64,000 nucleotides of DNA from Phycisphaerales bacterium (GCA_030749435.1 JASMKH010000009.1:1-64000), one strand, 5' to 3'. Shown: positions 35,669 to 46,121, counted from the first letter of the stretch. Numbers and translations: made by a program. Notes: a model not told the origin generated them from the letters alone.

Positions 35669-38600
35669 ATGCCCCTCGCGTTCATCATCCCCGCAATGCT
35701 CACCCTCGCTTCCAGCGGCACCTACCCGCAGTACCCCAGCCTCTCCCCGCACGGCGACTTCATCGTGTATTCGGACCGGGGCGACCTCTGGTCAGCGCCC
35801 ATCGCCGGCGGTTCAGCCACCCGGCTGACCAGCCACCCTGCCAGCGAACTTCGTTCGGCGTTCTCGCCCGACGGCTCATGGCTCGCCTTTGAGTCCGACC
35901 GCGACGGCGTTCGCACCATCTACCGCATGCCCGTCGCGATCGACGCTGGCGCGCTCACGCCGAGCGGCCCCATCGAACGCATCACGACCTCGGACCGCTG
36001 GGAAGCGCTCTCTGGCGTGACGCCCGACAGCACCGCCGTGCTCTTTCACTCCTACCGTGAGCCTGAGATTTACCGCCAACCGCAGATGTACCGAGCCCCG
36101 ATCGACGGTGGCCCTGTGCAGCGCCTGACCAACGCCTTCGGGCGCTCGCCACGTCAGGGGCAGGACGGGCGGATCCTCTTCAGTCGCGGCTCCGCGCCTT
36201 GGGAGCGTCCCGCCTATCGAGGAGCCGGCAACCGCGACGTGTGGAGCCTCGAGTTGACGAACCCCACCGCGCCCGTCTTTGAGCACCTCACCGACCACAA
36301 CGCCAATGATGGGCAGGCTCATCCGCTTCCAGATGGCGGCGCCGTCCTGCTCTCAGCGCGAGACGGGCAGAATGATGTCTGGGTCATCGACGCCGCCGGA
36401 TCCGCCACCAATCGAACCGAACTGGCCTCCGGCAACGCGGCCACGATCGGCCACGGCGCCCGCGATCTGACGGTCTCTGCCGATGGCCGGACCGCCGCCG
36501 CCGTGGTCTGGGACACGCTGCATTCGCTCGACCTCTCGACCCCGAACGCTCCACTCAAACCGATCCAGGTACGGTCGACCGCGGCGGACCGCGCTGACCT
36601 CGACCGGAAAGTCGAGCGGCTTGACCACAAAGTCGGCGAGGTGGCCCTTCATCCCTCAGGAGATGCCCTCGCCGTCGCCGCACGAGGCGAAGTGCTCGTG
36701 CGAAGCACCGAGGAGGGCCATCCAACCCGGCGGGTCACGCGCGACCACGCGCGGCAGCGACACATCGCCTGGTCACCCGACGGCCAGACGCTCTACTTCA
36801 CCAGCGACGCAGACGGAGACGAAGGCATCTGGGCAGCCCGCGTGACGCTCACACGGAGCGACCTGCTGCCTGAGGAGGACGAGCCCACCGAGGATGCTGA
36901 CCCGCCCGCGGATGACCAGGCAGGTGAAGCACCCGAAGCGGACGACCCTGCCTCGCCCGAGCCGCTTCCCGAGGACGACCCCGACCCAACCCCGGACGAG
37001 CGTGCGGCGGACCCGGACCCGGAAAACGAAGATGCGGACGAGGAGGACGCCCCCACCAAGAACGAGACTGGCACATCGTGGGCGGATGCGCTCCGCTTCG
37101 AGATTGAATCGGTCGTACCAGGCCCTGCCGCCAGCCGCCCCATGCCCTCGCCCGACGGCCGCGCCCTGCTGTACCAACGCGGGATCGGTGATCTCTGGCT
37201 CCGCGATCTCGCCACCGGCGAGGACACACTGCTTCTGGAGAGTTGGGACGCACCCGAAGTGCGATGGGCCAGCGACTCGCGTCACATCGTCTACTCGGTG
37301 AGCGACCTCGACTTCAACAATGACATCTGGCTCATGGACGTGCTGGCTCCCGCAGATGCGGTCAATCTCACGATGCACCCCGACATCGACCGAGCACCAC
37401 GCCTCTCGGCCGACGGCAAAGTGCTCGTCTACCTGAGCGACCGCAACCGCATCGGGGACAACTGGGAGTACGACGTCTGGGCCATCCCGCTAGATCCGTC
37501 GCTGGAAGACATGACGGACTACGAACTGGACGCGTACTACAAGGACGCCGCCAAGGCGGCCAGCAAGCGGAAGATCCTCCCGCTCGCCTCCGAATCATCC
37601 GCGCCAGCAGTTGCCGAGTCGGATGCCGCCGAGGAAACGGCCGAAGGCGAGTCCGAGGCGGACGCCGCCGAGGAAACCGTCGCCTCGAAAGACGAAGACG
37701 GCCCGCTCGAATTCACCGACCTCGACACCGCCTGGAAGCGCGCCTATCGGCTCACCAACCTCGAAGGCAGTGAGAACGACCTGTACCTCACGCCTGGGGG
37801 CGACACCATCATCTTCTCGGGCACTGTTGGTGAGGACGCTGGCCTCTGGACCATGAACCACCGCGGAAAGGAACGCACGAAGATCACGTCGGGCAGCGTG
37901 TCGAATGTGCGGGGCAACCTCACCGGCAAAAAGGTGACCTTCGTGGGCAACCGCGCCGCCAAACACGCCCCGGCAGGCGGGGGCAAGGTCGAGTCGTGGC
38001 CGATCGACGCCGACGCTCGCATCGAGGTCGCGGCCGAGCAGCGGCAGAAGTTTGGCGAGGCCGCCAGAACATTCGGCCGAACCTTCTATCACCCAACGAT
38101 GAAGGGACTGGACTGGGACGCCATCTCCGAGCGGTACGCCGATCTCGCGGCACAGACCCGCACGGCTCAGGCGTTCAACCGCGTCGTCGATCATCTGCTC
38201 GGAGAAGTGAACGGCTCCCACACGGGCATCTCCGGAGGCAGCGCCTATCGAGGCCCGAGGCACGGCATCGGACACCTCGGCGTTCACGTCGAGCCTGCGG
38301 ACGGTGGCTATCGCGTCACCGAGGTGCTTGCGGGCGGCCCGGCGGATCGCGCCGAGGGCGGACTGGCCGTTGGCGATGTGATCGTCGCCGTCAACGACTC
38401 GCCGCTCTCCGGCGGAGGTGTCCTCCGCGACCTCCGCACCGCAATGGAAGGCACCGCCGATGCCGAGACACTCGTCGACATTGTCGACCGCGACGGTTCA
38501 CCGCGAACCGTACTGCTCGAGCCGATCCGCTATTCCCAGTGGAGCCGCCTGGACCGGGCTGACGAGATCGATCGCCGCCGCGCACACGTTGCACAGGCAA

Positions 38601-39223
38601 GCGATGGTCGCCTCGGCTACCTGCACATTCAGGGCATGAACCTGCCGAGTGTGCATCAGTTCGAGCAAGATCTCTACGCCGCCGCGCACGGCAGGGACGG
38701 GCTCATCATCGACGTGCGGGACAACGGCGGCGGGTACACCACCGACATCCTGCTGGCGAGCCTGACCGCACCAAACCACGCCTACACGATCCCCCGCGGT
38801 GCCGACATCGAAGACGTCCGGCCGGACTCGTACCCACGCGACAGGCGGCTGCTCTATGGCTACAGCCGCCCCATCGTCGTGCTCTGCAACGAGAACTCCT
38901 TCAGCAACGCGGAGATCTTCAGCCACGCCATCAAGACGACTGGCCGCGGGACGCTCGTGGGCGAGGAGACATTCGGTGGCGTCATCTCAACCGGCGGCTT
39001 CGGCCTCATCGACGGCACGCGTGTCCGGCAGCCATTCAGAGGCTGGTACCTGCCCGACGGCACCGACATGGAGAGCCGCGGCGCGATTCCCGACATCCGA
39101 GTCGAGCGCACCCCGGCCGACGAGGCGGCGGGCCGCGACGCTCAACTGGACGCTGCTGTCGATACGCTGCTCAAGCAGCTCCCGAAGACGCCGCCAGCCG
39201 TGCACCCAAGACCGGCATCGTGA
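35669..39223 (+). CDS. Tricorn-type protease (beta-propeller, PDZ, S41 C-terminal peptidase)
   Basis: WD/TolB-like repeats (PSLSPHGDFIVYSDRGDLW), PDZ (GIGHLGVHVEPADGGYRVTEVLAGGPADRAEGGLAVGDVIVAVN), S41 core LIIDVRDNGGGY and VVLCNENSFSNAEIFSHAIK. Start MPLAFIIPAMLTLASSG (signal peptide); the ORF upstream to 35147 is repeat read-through. Confidence 0.92.
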   Translation: MPLAFIIPAMLTLASSGTYPQYPSLSPHGDFIVYSDRGDLWSAPIAGGSATRLTSHPASELRSAFSPDGSWLAFESDRDGVRTIYRMPVAIDAGALTPSGPIERITTSDRWEALSGVTPDSTAVLFHSYREPEIYRQPQMYRAPIDGGPVQRLTNAFGRSPRQGQDGRILFSRGSAPWERPAYRGAGNRDVWSLELTNPTAPVFEHLTDHNANDGQAHPLPDGGAVLLSARDGQNDVWVIDAAGSATNRTELASGNAATIGHGARDLTVSADGRTAAAVVWDTLHSLDLSTPNAPLKPIQVRSTAADRADLDRKVERLDHKVGEVALHPSGDALAVAARGEVLVRSTEEGHPTRRVTRDHARQRHIAWSPDGQTLYFTSDADGDEGIWAARVTLTRSDLLPEEDEPTEDADPPADDQAGEAPEADDPASPEPLPEDDPDPTPDERAADPDPENEDADEEDAPTKNETGTSWADALRFEIESVVPGPAASRPMPSPDGRALLYQRGIGDLWLRDLATGEDTLLLESWDAPEVRWASDSRHIVYSVSDLDFNNDIWLMDVLAPADAVNLTMHPDIDRAPRLSADGKVLVYLSDRNRIGDNWEYDVWAIPLDPSLEDMTDYELDAYYKDAAKAASKRKILPLASESSAPAVAESDAAEETAEGESEADAAEETVASKDEDGPLEFTDLDTAWKRAYRLTNLEGSENDLYLTPGGDTIIFSGTVGEDAGLWTMNHRGKERTKITSGSVSNVRGNLTGKKVTFVGNRAAKHAPAGGGKVESWPIDADARIEVAAEQRQKFGEAARTFGRTFYHPTMKGLDWDAISERYADLAAQTRTAQAFNRVVDHLLGEVNGSHTGISGGSAYRGPRHGIGHLGVHVEPADGGYRVTEVLAGGPADRAEGGLAVGDVIVAVNDSPLSGGGVLRDLRTAMEGTADAETLVDIVDRDGSPRTVLLEPIRYSQWSRLDRADEIDRRRAHVAQASDGRLGYLHIQGMNLPSVHQFEQDLYAAAHGRDGLIIDVRDNGGGYTTDILLASLTAPNHAYTIPRGADIEDVRPDSYPRDRRLLYGYSRPIVVLCNENSFSNAEIFSHAIKTTGRGTLVGEETFGGVISTGGFGLIDGTRVRQPFRGWYLPDGTDMESRGAIPDIRVERTPADEAAGRDAQLDAAVDTLLKQLPKTPPAVHPRPAS

Positions 39224-39297
39224 CGCGAGCCCTCATCATCATCGGTATGGTGGCAGTCGGCCTTCTGGTGTGGCGGGTGATCAGGGATCAGGACTGA
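39220..39297 (+). CDS. Tiny single-pass membrane protein (25 aa)
   Basis: GTG overlapping the tricorn TGA (GTGA); translation (M/V)TRALIIIGMVAVGLLVWRVIRDQD, one TM helix with positively charged flanks. Confidence 0.4.
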   Translation: MTRALIIIGMVAVGLLVWRVIRDQD

Positions 39298-39325
39298 CGT
39301 TTTTTACCTTTGACTCGAGTTTGTC

Positions 39326-40645
39326 ATGACCACAACCAATTCCACGACGCAACAACTGATCGGCGAGAATGCAGCGAGCGATCTCGTCGGCAACGCCATC
39401 ACGTGGCTCAAGTCCCTGACGACGGAGTGGGGACTCGGCGATCTGTGGGCCGACATCGTGGCTGGCGCGATCGCCGTGGCAACGGTCATCATCGTGTGCA
39501 TCATCGCCAACCTCATCGGAAAAGCGATCATTCACGCAGTCGTCAACCGGACGTTGAGCCGTCGCGAGTCGGTGATCGCGCACGCGATCGTCGAGAACAA
39601 GGTCTTCAATCGTCTCTCGCAACTCGTTCCGGTCGCCGTACTCACGTTCGCATTGCCGGCATTCGCGCAGTATGGGGTCGATTGGTGGCTCCGGCCGGTA
39701 CTCGAGGTGTACGTCATCTTCGTACTCCTTCTCGTGTGCTTCGGACTTCTGGAAGTCGGGGAAGTGCTGGTGACGCAGCGGGGACTCGAGAACAAGATCC
39801 CCGCCACGGGCCTCTCGCAGGCTGGCAAGGTGGTGCTGACCTTCGTCGCCATTGTGCTGACACTCAGCGTGATCTTCTCGCAATCGCCGCTGTGGTTCCT
39901 CTCGGGACTGGGCGCCGCGACGGCGGTGATCATGTTGATCTTCAAGGACTCAATCCTCGGACTCGTCGCTGGCATTCAGGTCACCGTCAACGACATGGTC
40001 CGTGTCGGTGACTGGATCACTGTGCCGAGCAAGGGGATCGACGGTGACGTCGAGGAAATCACGCTCACGACTGTTCGCGTGCGGGCCTTCGACAAGACCG
40101 TGTCATTGGTTCCGGCGTACACCCTCATCGCCACCCCGTTCACGAACTGGCGGGCAATGTCAGAGTCGGGCGGACGCCGCATCAAGCGGTCAATCAACAT
40201 CGACCTCGAGACGATCCGATTCGTCGGCCGCTCGGATCTGGAGCGGTATCGCAAGTTCACCCTGCTGGCCGACTACCTCGATACCACCATCGCTGAGGTT
40301 GATGCTTGGAATGCCGAGCACGACGTTGATACGACCGAGCAGATCAACGGCCGGCAACAGACCAACGTCGGCATCTTCAGAGCCTACGTCGCGGCCTACC
40401 TCCGTGGGCACCCGAAGATCCACACGGACACCGGGTTCACATTCCTCATCCGCCAACTCGAGCCGACCGCGAATGGGCTCCCGATCCAGTTGTACGTCTT
40501 CACCAATGACAACCGCTGGGTCCCCTATGAGCAGATCCAGGCCGACATCTTCGACCACCTGCTCGCGGCCGTCCGCGAGTTCGATCTGGCGGTCTTCCAG
40601 GCCCCCGGCGGACGCGATGTGCAGTCGCTTCGCCGCGACCATTGA
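39326..40645 (+). CDS. Mechanosensitive ion channel family protein (MscS/YbdG-like)
   Basis: LGAATAVIMLIFKDSILGLVAGIQVTVNDMVRVGDWITVPSKGIDGDVEEITLTTVRVRAFDKTVSLVPAYTLI. Confidence 0.92.
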   Translation: MTTTNSTTQQLIGENAASDLVGNAITWLKSLTTEWGLGDLWADIVAGAIAVATVIIVCIIANLIGKAIIHAVVNRTLSRRESVIAHAIVENKVFNRLSQLVPVAVLTFALPAFAQYGVDWWLRPVLEVYVIFVLLLVCFGLLEVGEVLVTQRGLENKIPATGLSQAGKVVLTFVAIVLTLSVIFSQSPLWFLSGLGAATAVIMLIFKDSILGLVAGIQVTVNDMVRVGDWITVPSKGIDGDVEEITLTTVRVRAFDKTVSLVPAYTLIATPFTNWRAMSESGGRRIKRSINIDLETIRFVGRSDLERYRKFTLLADYLDTTIAEVDAWNAEHDVDTTEQINGRQQTNVGIFRAYVAAYLRGHPKIHTDTGFTFLIRQLEPTANGLPIQLYVFTNDNRWVPYEQIQADIFDHLLAAVREFDLAVFQAPGGRDVQSLRRDH

Positions 40646-40676
40646 TCCCCCGTCTGCTGGTATCCTCCGCGCCCCC

Positions 40677-41618
40677 ATGAATATGACCAGCCCCGTCTTC
40701 GGTGAATGCCAGTTGAATGTCGTCAAGCCCAGAGCACCCGTCGTGGGCCGCGTCGTCGAGTCCACCCCGTGCTTGAAGGGGCGATCCGCGTCCTACGTGC
40801 GGCACATCGCCATCGACGTCTCGGGGACACCGCTGGCGGGCAGTTTCCGAGCGGGCCAGTCCTTCGGCGTGGTTCCTCCGGGCGTCAACGAGAAGGGCAA
40901 GCCTCAGTCCGTCCGCCTGTACTCCATCTCCGCGCCCACATGGGGCGAGGACGGAGATGGCAACGTCGTCGCGACGACCTGCAAGCGTCTCATCGACGAG
41001 TACTGGCAGGAAGGATCGGACGAGCACCACCTGTTCGTTGGCCTCTGCAGCAACTACCTGTGCGACCTCAAGGTGGGCGACGAGGTGCTGGTAACGGGCC
41101 CCGCTGGCAAACGCTTCCTGCTTCCTGAGGATCCCTCCCAACACGATTACGTCTTCGTGGCCACCGGCACCGGCATTGCGCCGTTCCGCGGCATGGTGAA
41201 GGAACTGCTGGAGCACCCGGATGGCCCCTGCCAGAGTGAGATTCACCTCGTCATTGGCGTCCCCTATGGGACGGACCTCATGTACGACCAGTGGTTCAGC
41301 GAACTGGCCAGCGCCCACCCGAACTTCCACTATCACACCGTGATCAGCCGGCCTGAAGTCGGGCGGCGAATGTACGTCGACCAGTACATCGTCGAGACCG
41401 TAGACCCGTTCCACCGCGTCCTCGCGAGTGACCGCAACCTGCTGTACATCTGCGGCATCGAAGGAATGCAGCACGGGATCTACCGTCTGCTCGAGACGCT
41501 CGGCGTGGCCCGGGACTACCTGCAGCTTCCCGACGATTCACCCTGCCTCGCCGATGCCGACAAGGCCACTCTCAAGCGGCTCAAACCATCCGACCGCTGC
41601 ATGGTCGAGGTCTATTGA
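40677..41618 (+). CDS. Ferredoxin-NADP(+) reductase
   Basis: RLYSISAPTWGEDGDGNVVATTCKRL, VGLCSNYLCDLKVGDEVLVTGPAGKRFLLPED, VFVATGTGIAPFRGMVKELL, YICGIEGMQHGI. Confidence 0.92.
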   Translation: MNMTSPVFGECQLNVVKPRAPVVGRVVESTPCLKGRSASYVRHIAIDVSGTPLAGSFRAGQSFGVVPPGVNEKGKPQSVRLYSISAPTWGEDGDGNVVATTCKRLIDEYWQEGSDEHHLFVGLCSNYLCDLKVGDEVLVTGPAGKRFLLPEDPSQHDYVFVATGTGIAPFRGMVKELLEHPDGPCQSEIHLVIGVPYGTDLMYDQWFSELASAHPNFHYHTVISRPEVGRRMYVDQYIVETVDPFHRVLASDRNLLYICGIEGMQHGIYRLLETLGVARDYLQLPDDSPCLADADKATLKRLKPSDRCMVEVY

Positions 41619-41625
41619 CTGGCCG

Positions 41626-42522
41626 CTAGTCGAAGGCCGCTGTCATCGAGGGGATTCCCGCGTCCCCCAGTTCGAGACTCGTTGAGATCCGGAAGTTGGA
41701 CTGGGTCCTGTGCCGCTCCGCGAAGAAGAAGTCCAGCGTGTACGTCTCGCCGTCAGTCAAGCCGAGCCGATCGAGATCGACATACTGTTCGACTGCGGCG
41801 TGGACACCGCCCAGATCGATCACCAGTTCGCCGTCGATGTAGACCCACACGTCATCGTCCCCGACGAAGCGGAAGTAGTTCGCATTGCCCTCGTTGTAGG
41901 TGAACTCGGTGTGAAGCTCAAAGGTAAAGTGGAAGTTGTGGTCAGGCGAACCGCCGCTGTTTCCGAAGAGTTGATCATCGATCGGAAAGAATCCGCCGAG
42001 CGAAGCGTAGAGCGGATCCAGCGCGTCGTCGAAGAGGTAGCTGCCGTCCTCCTGACGTACGAATGAAAGTGTCAGCGGCTGAGAGAGATTCTTCCCGGGC
42101 ACATCGCGATACCACGACCAGAACGACGAGTGCGAGCGAATCCCGCCGGTGTCACTTGGGCCCCAATCGATGGATGAGTCACCCTGCGCCGGGTCGTACA
42201 ACAGGTAGCAGATGGGATTCCCGACAGCGTCCTCACACTGGCCATCGACGCGGTGACCATCACCACTGAAGATCGGCCGACCGTCGCCGCCGAGGTCCGG
42301 ATCGATGTTCCCGCAGTAGAGTCCGAAACCGCGCCGCGGCCGCTTCTCAAAGTCGCTGTGACCGCCGTGCGTCCGCCGCTCCCTGAAGTCGCGGACCGTA
42401 CCGGTCAGATCGATGGTCGCCGGCTCCGATGCCAGACCGGACGAGGAAGCCGCCAGCAGGCCGGCGAGGGCCGACACTGCCAACCTGCTCCAGGTGAATC
42501 GGTGTTGATGAGAGGTGTGCAT
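41626..42522 (-). CDS. Secreted fibro-slime domain protein
   Basis: Signal peptide; TGTVRDFRERRTHGGHSDFEKR, NFHFTFELHTEFTYNEGNANYFRFVGDDDVWVYIDGELVIDLGGVHAAVEQYVDLDRLGLTDGETYTLDFFFAERH. Confidence 0.92.
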   Translation of the reverse strand: MHTSHQHRFTWSRLAVSALAGLLAASSSGLASEPATIDLTGTVRDFRERRTHGGHSDFEKRPRRGFGLYCGNIDPDLGGDGRPIFSGDGHRVDGQCEDAVGNPICYLLYDPAQGDSSIDWGPSDTGGIRSHSSFWSWYRDVPGKNLSQPLTLSFVRQEDGSYLFDDALDPLYASLGGFFPIDDQLFGNSGGSPDHNFHFTFELHTEFTYNEGNANYFRFVGDDDVWVYIDGELVIDLGGVHAAVEQYVDLDRLGLTDGETYTLDFFFAERHRTQSNFRISTSLELGDAGIPSMTAAFD

Positions 42523-42663
42523 GTCAATCCTCCGATCGGGGGCATCCCCATGTCACAAAGGAACGTACGATTCGCGGCTGAATCCCCAAAGAGTCGATGA
42601 CAGGAAAGCAACACCACCGCGTGCAGGCTGTAGGATCTGGCGCGACAGGGAGACGAGGAAGCA

Positions 42664-43983
42664 ATGGACGCACTGCGGATTCAAGGAGGAACGCGGCTCT
42701 CGGGGACCCTAGAGGTGGATGGATCGAAGAATGCGGCCCTGCCAGCCATGGCAGCCGCCATCCTCTCCAGCGACGAGGTCACCCTTCGCGACGTTCCGAC
42801 GCTCTCCGACATTGGCAATATGGTCAAACTGCTCCGGGAACTCGGATGCGAGGTCACCGGGAAGGGCCGCGACTGCACGATCCGCACAACCGACTCCTCC
42901 GCCACGCACGCCCGCTATGACATCGTCCGAACAATGCGAGCGAGCATCTGCGTGCTCGGTCCCCTGCTCGCGGCCCGCGGCGAGGCCCGCGTCTCCATGC
43001 CGGGCGGCTGCGCCATCGGAGACCGACCGGTTGATCTGCACCTGCGAGGACTCGAAGCACTCGGAGCCACCATCGAACTCGATGGCGGCGACATCATCGC
43101 CCGGGCCGATCGGCTCCGCGGGGCGACGGTCTTCCTGGGGGGCCCGTTCGGATCGACGGTTCTGGGCACCGCCAACGTCATGTCGGCCGCCACGCTGGCC
43201 GAGGGCCGAACCGTCATCGAGAGCGCCGCGTGCGAGCCAGAGATCAGCGGTCTGGCCAACATGCTCAATGCCATGGGCGCCCGCATCAGCGGCGCAGGCA
43301 CGCCCCGGATCGTGATCGAAGGCGTCGAGTCACTCGGCGGCGTGGCGTACCGCATCATCCCTGACCGAATCGTCGCCGGAACGATCGCGATGGGCGTCGC
43401 GATGACCAATGGCGAGGCCACGCTGACCAACTTCCCCTACGACAACCTGCTTGCCGTACTCGACCGGCTCACGATCGCCGGCGTCCACATCACTCGCACG
43501 AATCCGGAAGAAGATCCCAGGCGGTGCAGCGTTCATGTCGCGAGCGAGCGGCGGTTGAGGCCGGTGCTGTACACCACACAGCCCTACCCCGGGTTTCCGA
43601 CCGATCTGCAGGCGCAAATGATGGCGCTCATGTGCCTCGCCGACGGCAACAGCATCGTGACCGAGCGAATCTACCCCGACCGATTCCTGCACGTCTCGGA
43701 ACTGACTCGGATGGGCGCCACCCTGTTCAGATCCGGCCCCACCGTCGTCGTACAGGGAGGCGATCAACTCATCGGCGCCCCGGTGATGGCGAGCGATCTG
43801 CGGGGATCCGCTGCGCTGGTGATGGCCGGACTCGTCGCCCGGGGCGAGACGATCGTGCAGCGGGTGTATCACCTCGACCGCGGCTACGTGCGGCTGGAAG
43901 AACAGTTCAATGCGCTTGGCGCGGGCATCGCACGATTTGATCACAGTCCGGCGGACTCGATTGAATCTGCCGAGGCCCTCTAG
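42664..43983 (+). CDS. murA: UDP-N-acetylglucosamine 1-carboxyvinyltransferase
   Basis: LEVDGSKNAALPAMAAAIL, RASICVLGPLLAARGEARVSMPGGCAIGDRPVDLHLRGLEALGA, YPGFPTDLQAQMMALMCLADGNSIVTERIYPDRFLHVSEL. Confidence 0.97.
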   Translation: MDALRIQGGTRLSGTLEVDGSKNAALPAMAAAILSSDEVTLRDVPTLSDIGNMVKLLRELGCEVTGKGRDCTIRTTDSSATHARYDIVRTMRASICVLGPLLAARGEARVSMPGGCAIGDRPVDLHLRGLEALGATIELDGGDIIARADRLRGATVFLGGPFGSTVLGTANVMSAATLAEGRTVIESAACEPEISGLANMLNAMGARISGAGTPRIVIEGVESLGGVAYRIIPDRIVAGTIAMGVAMTNGEATLTNFPYDNLLAVLDRLTIAGVHITRTNPEEDPRRCSVHVASERRLRPVLYTTQPYPGFPTDLQAQMMALMCLADGNSIVTERIYPDRFLHVSELTRMGATLFRSGPTVVVQGGDQLIGAPVMASDLRGSAALVMAGLVARGETIVQRVYHLDRGYVRLEEQFNALGAGIARFDHSPADSIESAEAL

Positions 43984-44789
43984 CGCAGCCCCGCCAGCAC
44001 AATGCCTGCCGCAACGACCACGTTGAGCGACGGGACGCCTCGCGACATCGGAATCTCGACGACTTCGTCGCACACGTCGAGTATCGCATCATCGAGTCCA
44101 TGCCCTTCCGGCCCGACAACCAGGACCCGGCGTCCGCCGCGAGGCTGCTCGCCGAGCGGCGCCGAACGCGGACATGACTCCGCGGCGGTCACCCGAAATC
44201 CGTGGCGATGGAGCGTCTGAAGGGCACCTGAGAAGTCCCCTGTGACAACCCACGGGACGCTCAGCACGTGGCCCATCGAAACCCGAATCGCCTTTCGGTA
44301 CAGTGGATCGCAGCACCGCCCGTCAAGCAGAAGCTCTGACACGCCCAGCGCGGCCGCCGTGCGAAACAGACCGCCCATATTGTCCGAGTTGTTGATGCCC
44401 GAGGCAGCGAGCACCACGCAGGGGCCGTCCGCTGGAAGCCGCTCGAGAAGTCGCTCGAACACAAGATCCTGCTCGATCGGCCGCCACCCGGCAGCGAGTA
44501 CGCCCCGGTGTACGTGGAAGCCAGCGATTGACTCCATGATCCCAAGATCGGCCACGTGAACGGGGCACGACTCCGGCAAGCCCTTGAGATCCAGGGCCAG
44601 TCGCTCGTACTTCGAGGGAGACAGCAGCAGTGAATGCAGTCGCTCCGGCGTTCGGAGCAGCCGCCGCACCACCATCTCGGACTCCGCCATGAAGATGCCC
44701 TGGCGGCCACGCAGGTCACGGTCTCGAACATCTCGAAACACGTCGACCCGAGGGTCATCGCTATCAACAATCGCTATGGGCTCACTCAC
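43980..44789 (-). CDS. SpoU/TrmH-family RNA methyltransferase
   Basis: GIFMAESEMVVRRLL, NNSDNMGGLFRTAAALGVSELLLD, LVVGPEGHGL, EIPMSRGVPSLNVVVAAGIVL. Confidence 0.9.
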   Translation of the reverse strand: MSEPIAIVDSDDPRVDVFRDVRDRDLRGRQGIFMAESEMVVRRLLRTPERLHSLLLSPSKYERLALDLKGLPESCPVHVADLGIMESIAGFHVHRGVLAAGWRPIEQDLVFERLLERLPADGPCVVLAASGINNSDNMGGLFRTAAALGVSELLLDGRCCDPLYRKAIRVSMGHVLSVPWVVTGDFSGALQTLHRHGFRVTAAESCPRSAPLGEQPRGGRRVLVVGPEGHGLDDAILDVCDEVVEIPMSRGVPSLNVVVAAGIVLAGLR

Positions 44790-46120
44790 TGCGATGGAGG
44801 CACCGAATCGCCATGCAGAATCTGGGAGAGTTGCTGCTGGGCTCGCTCGTACCGCCGCACTGCATCGGTCAGATTCTCCCGGACAAGGCGAAAGTCTGCC
44901 GCCGACTCGTCAAGTTCGTGCCCGCGAGATTCGATCAGACGGTCCATGCTCTCGGCCGCAGATTTCAGATCCGCAGCCCCGAAGACGAAGTTGCGGGAGG
45001 ACTCATACAGCAGTTCACCCGTCACTTCCTCTTTGGAAGGCTGGTACAGCAGCTTCCAGGGCGCATTGCGGACCTCAACGAGGAGCATGTCGACCTGCTG
45101 TGAGGCGAGACTCAGGTTTGCCAGCGTGGTGCCAATGTCGGCCGACCAGAGCGGCGCGTTCGCACGCAGGTCCGCCATGGTCACCTTCGCGTCGGCCAAC
45201 GTGGTGCTCAGGTCGTCGATCACACCCTGGATCTTCTTGCGATTGTCATTGATGAGCGCCTTCACATCGGTCACGATGAGTGCCAGGTCATCCGACTTGG
45301 TCATGAACTTGTCGACCTCGGCAGACCAGCCAGTCTGGCCGTCCGGACCGACCCAGTCGAGCCTGAGTCTGGCCATGAACTGCTCGGCATCGCTCAGTGC
45401 CCCGCGAACTTGAGCGGCCGAGGTATCCCCGAGTGCCCACTCGATCACGTACCCGTCTCCGCCCATCTTCTGGAACACGTGGCCGAGCGTATCGGCACCC
45501 GCTTGCACCGACTTTGCCTCCTCCGCACCAAGGATCCATTCCAGCACATATCCCTCCTCTCGGAGGCGACCGGTGATCTCCTCAATACGCTCGAGACTGC
45601 CGGAGAGGGCTGCCCCCGCATCAGGTCCCAGCAGCGAAGCCAGCATCCCTCCGGACGGCGTGCCCCGGAACACATCGCCCGCGGCGAGCAATGTCCCGGG
45701 TTCACCCATGTCGGTCGCGTCGCGATGGGCGTCGTCCCACCCCACCGACGAAAGCGAGATTGCTGAGTCGGCGCTGATCAATCCGTTCTGAATCACGGCA
45801 ACGGCATTGGAGTAGAGCGACACGTCCGCCGGGATCGAAAACGTAACCTCGATCTCACGAAGTGGGTCCTCCGAGTCCACGAAGTCCACCGCTTCAACCT
45901 GCCCGGTCAGCACGCCGCCGAGTCGCACTTCGCTGCCGGAACTGAGGAACCCCACGCCATCGGCCACGGTGAACGTCACGCGGTAACTCGTCGTCGGTGG
46001 CCCGACGAGCCTTCCCCACACATCACCGAGGATGAAGATGACAACGACACCGGTCACCACTGCGCACAGCACGAAGATGCCGGCCTTGACGTTGTTGTCG
46101 GCTTGTCGGTTCCCACTCAT
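44786..46120 (-). CDS. MCE/MlaD-family lipid transport substrate-binding protein
   Basis: NNVKAGIFVLCAVVTGVVVIFILG, YRVTFTVADGVGFLSSGSEVRLGGVLTGQVEAVDF MCE domain. Confidence 0.88.
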   Translation of the reverse strand: MSGNRQADNNVKAGIFVLCAVVTGVVVIFILGDVWGRLVGPPTTSYRVTFTVADGVGFLSSGSEVRLGGVLTGQVEAVDFVDSEDPLREIEVTFSIPADVSLYSNAVAVIQNGLISADSAISLSSVGWDDAHRDATDMGEPGTLLAAGDVFRGTPSGGMLASLLGPDAGAALSGSLERIEEITGRLREEGYVLEWILGAEEAKSVQAGADTLGHVFQKMGGDGYVIEWALGDTSAAQVRGALSDAEQFMARLRLDWVGPDGQTGWSAEVDKFMTKSDDLALIVTDVKALINDNRKKIQGVIDDLSTTLADAKVTMADLRANAPLWSADIGTTLANLSLASQQVDMLLVEVRNAPWKLLYQPSKEEVTGELLYESSRNFVFGAADLKSAAESMDRLIESRGHELDESAADFRLVRENLTDAVRRYERAQQQLSQILHGDSVPPSQ

Positions 46121-46121
46121 G

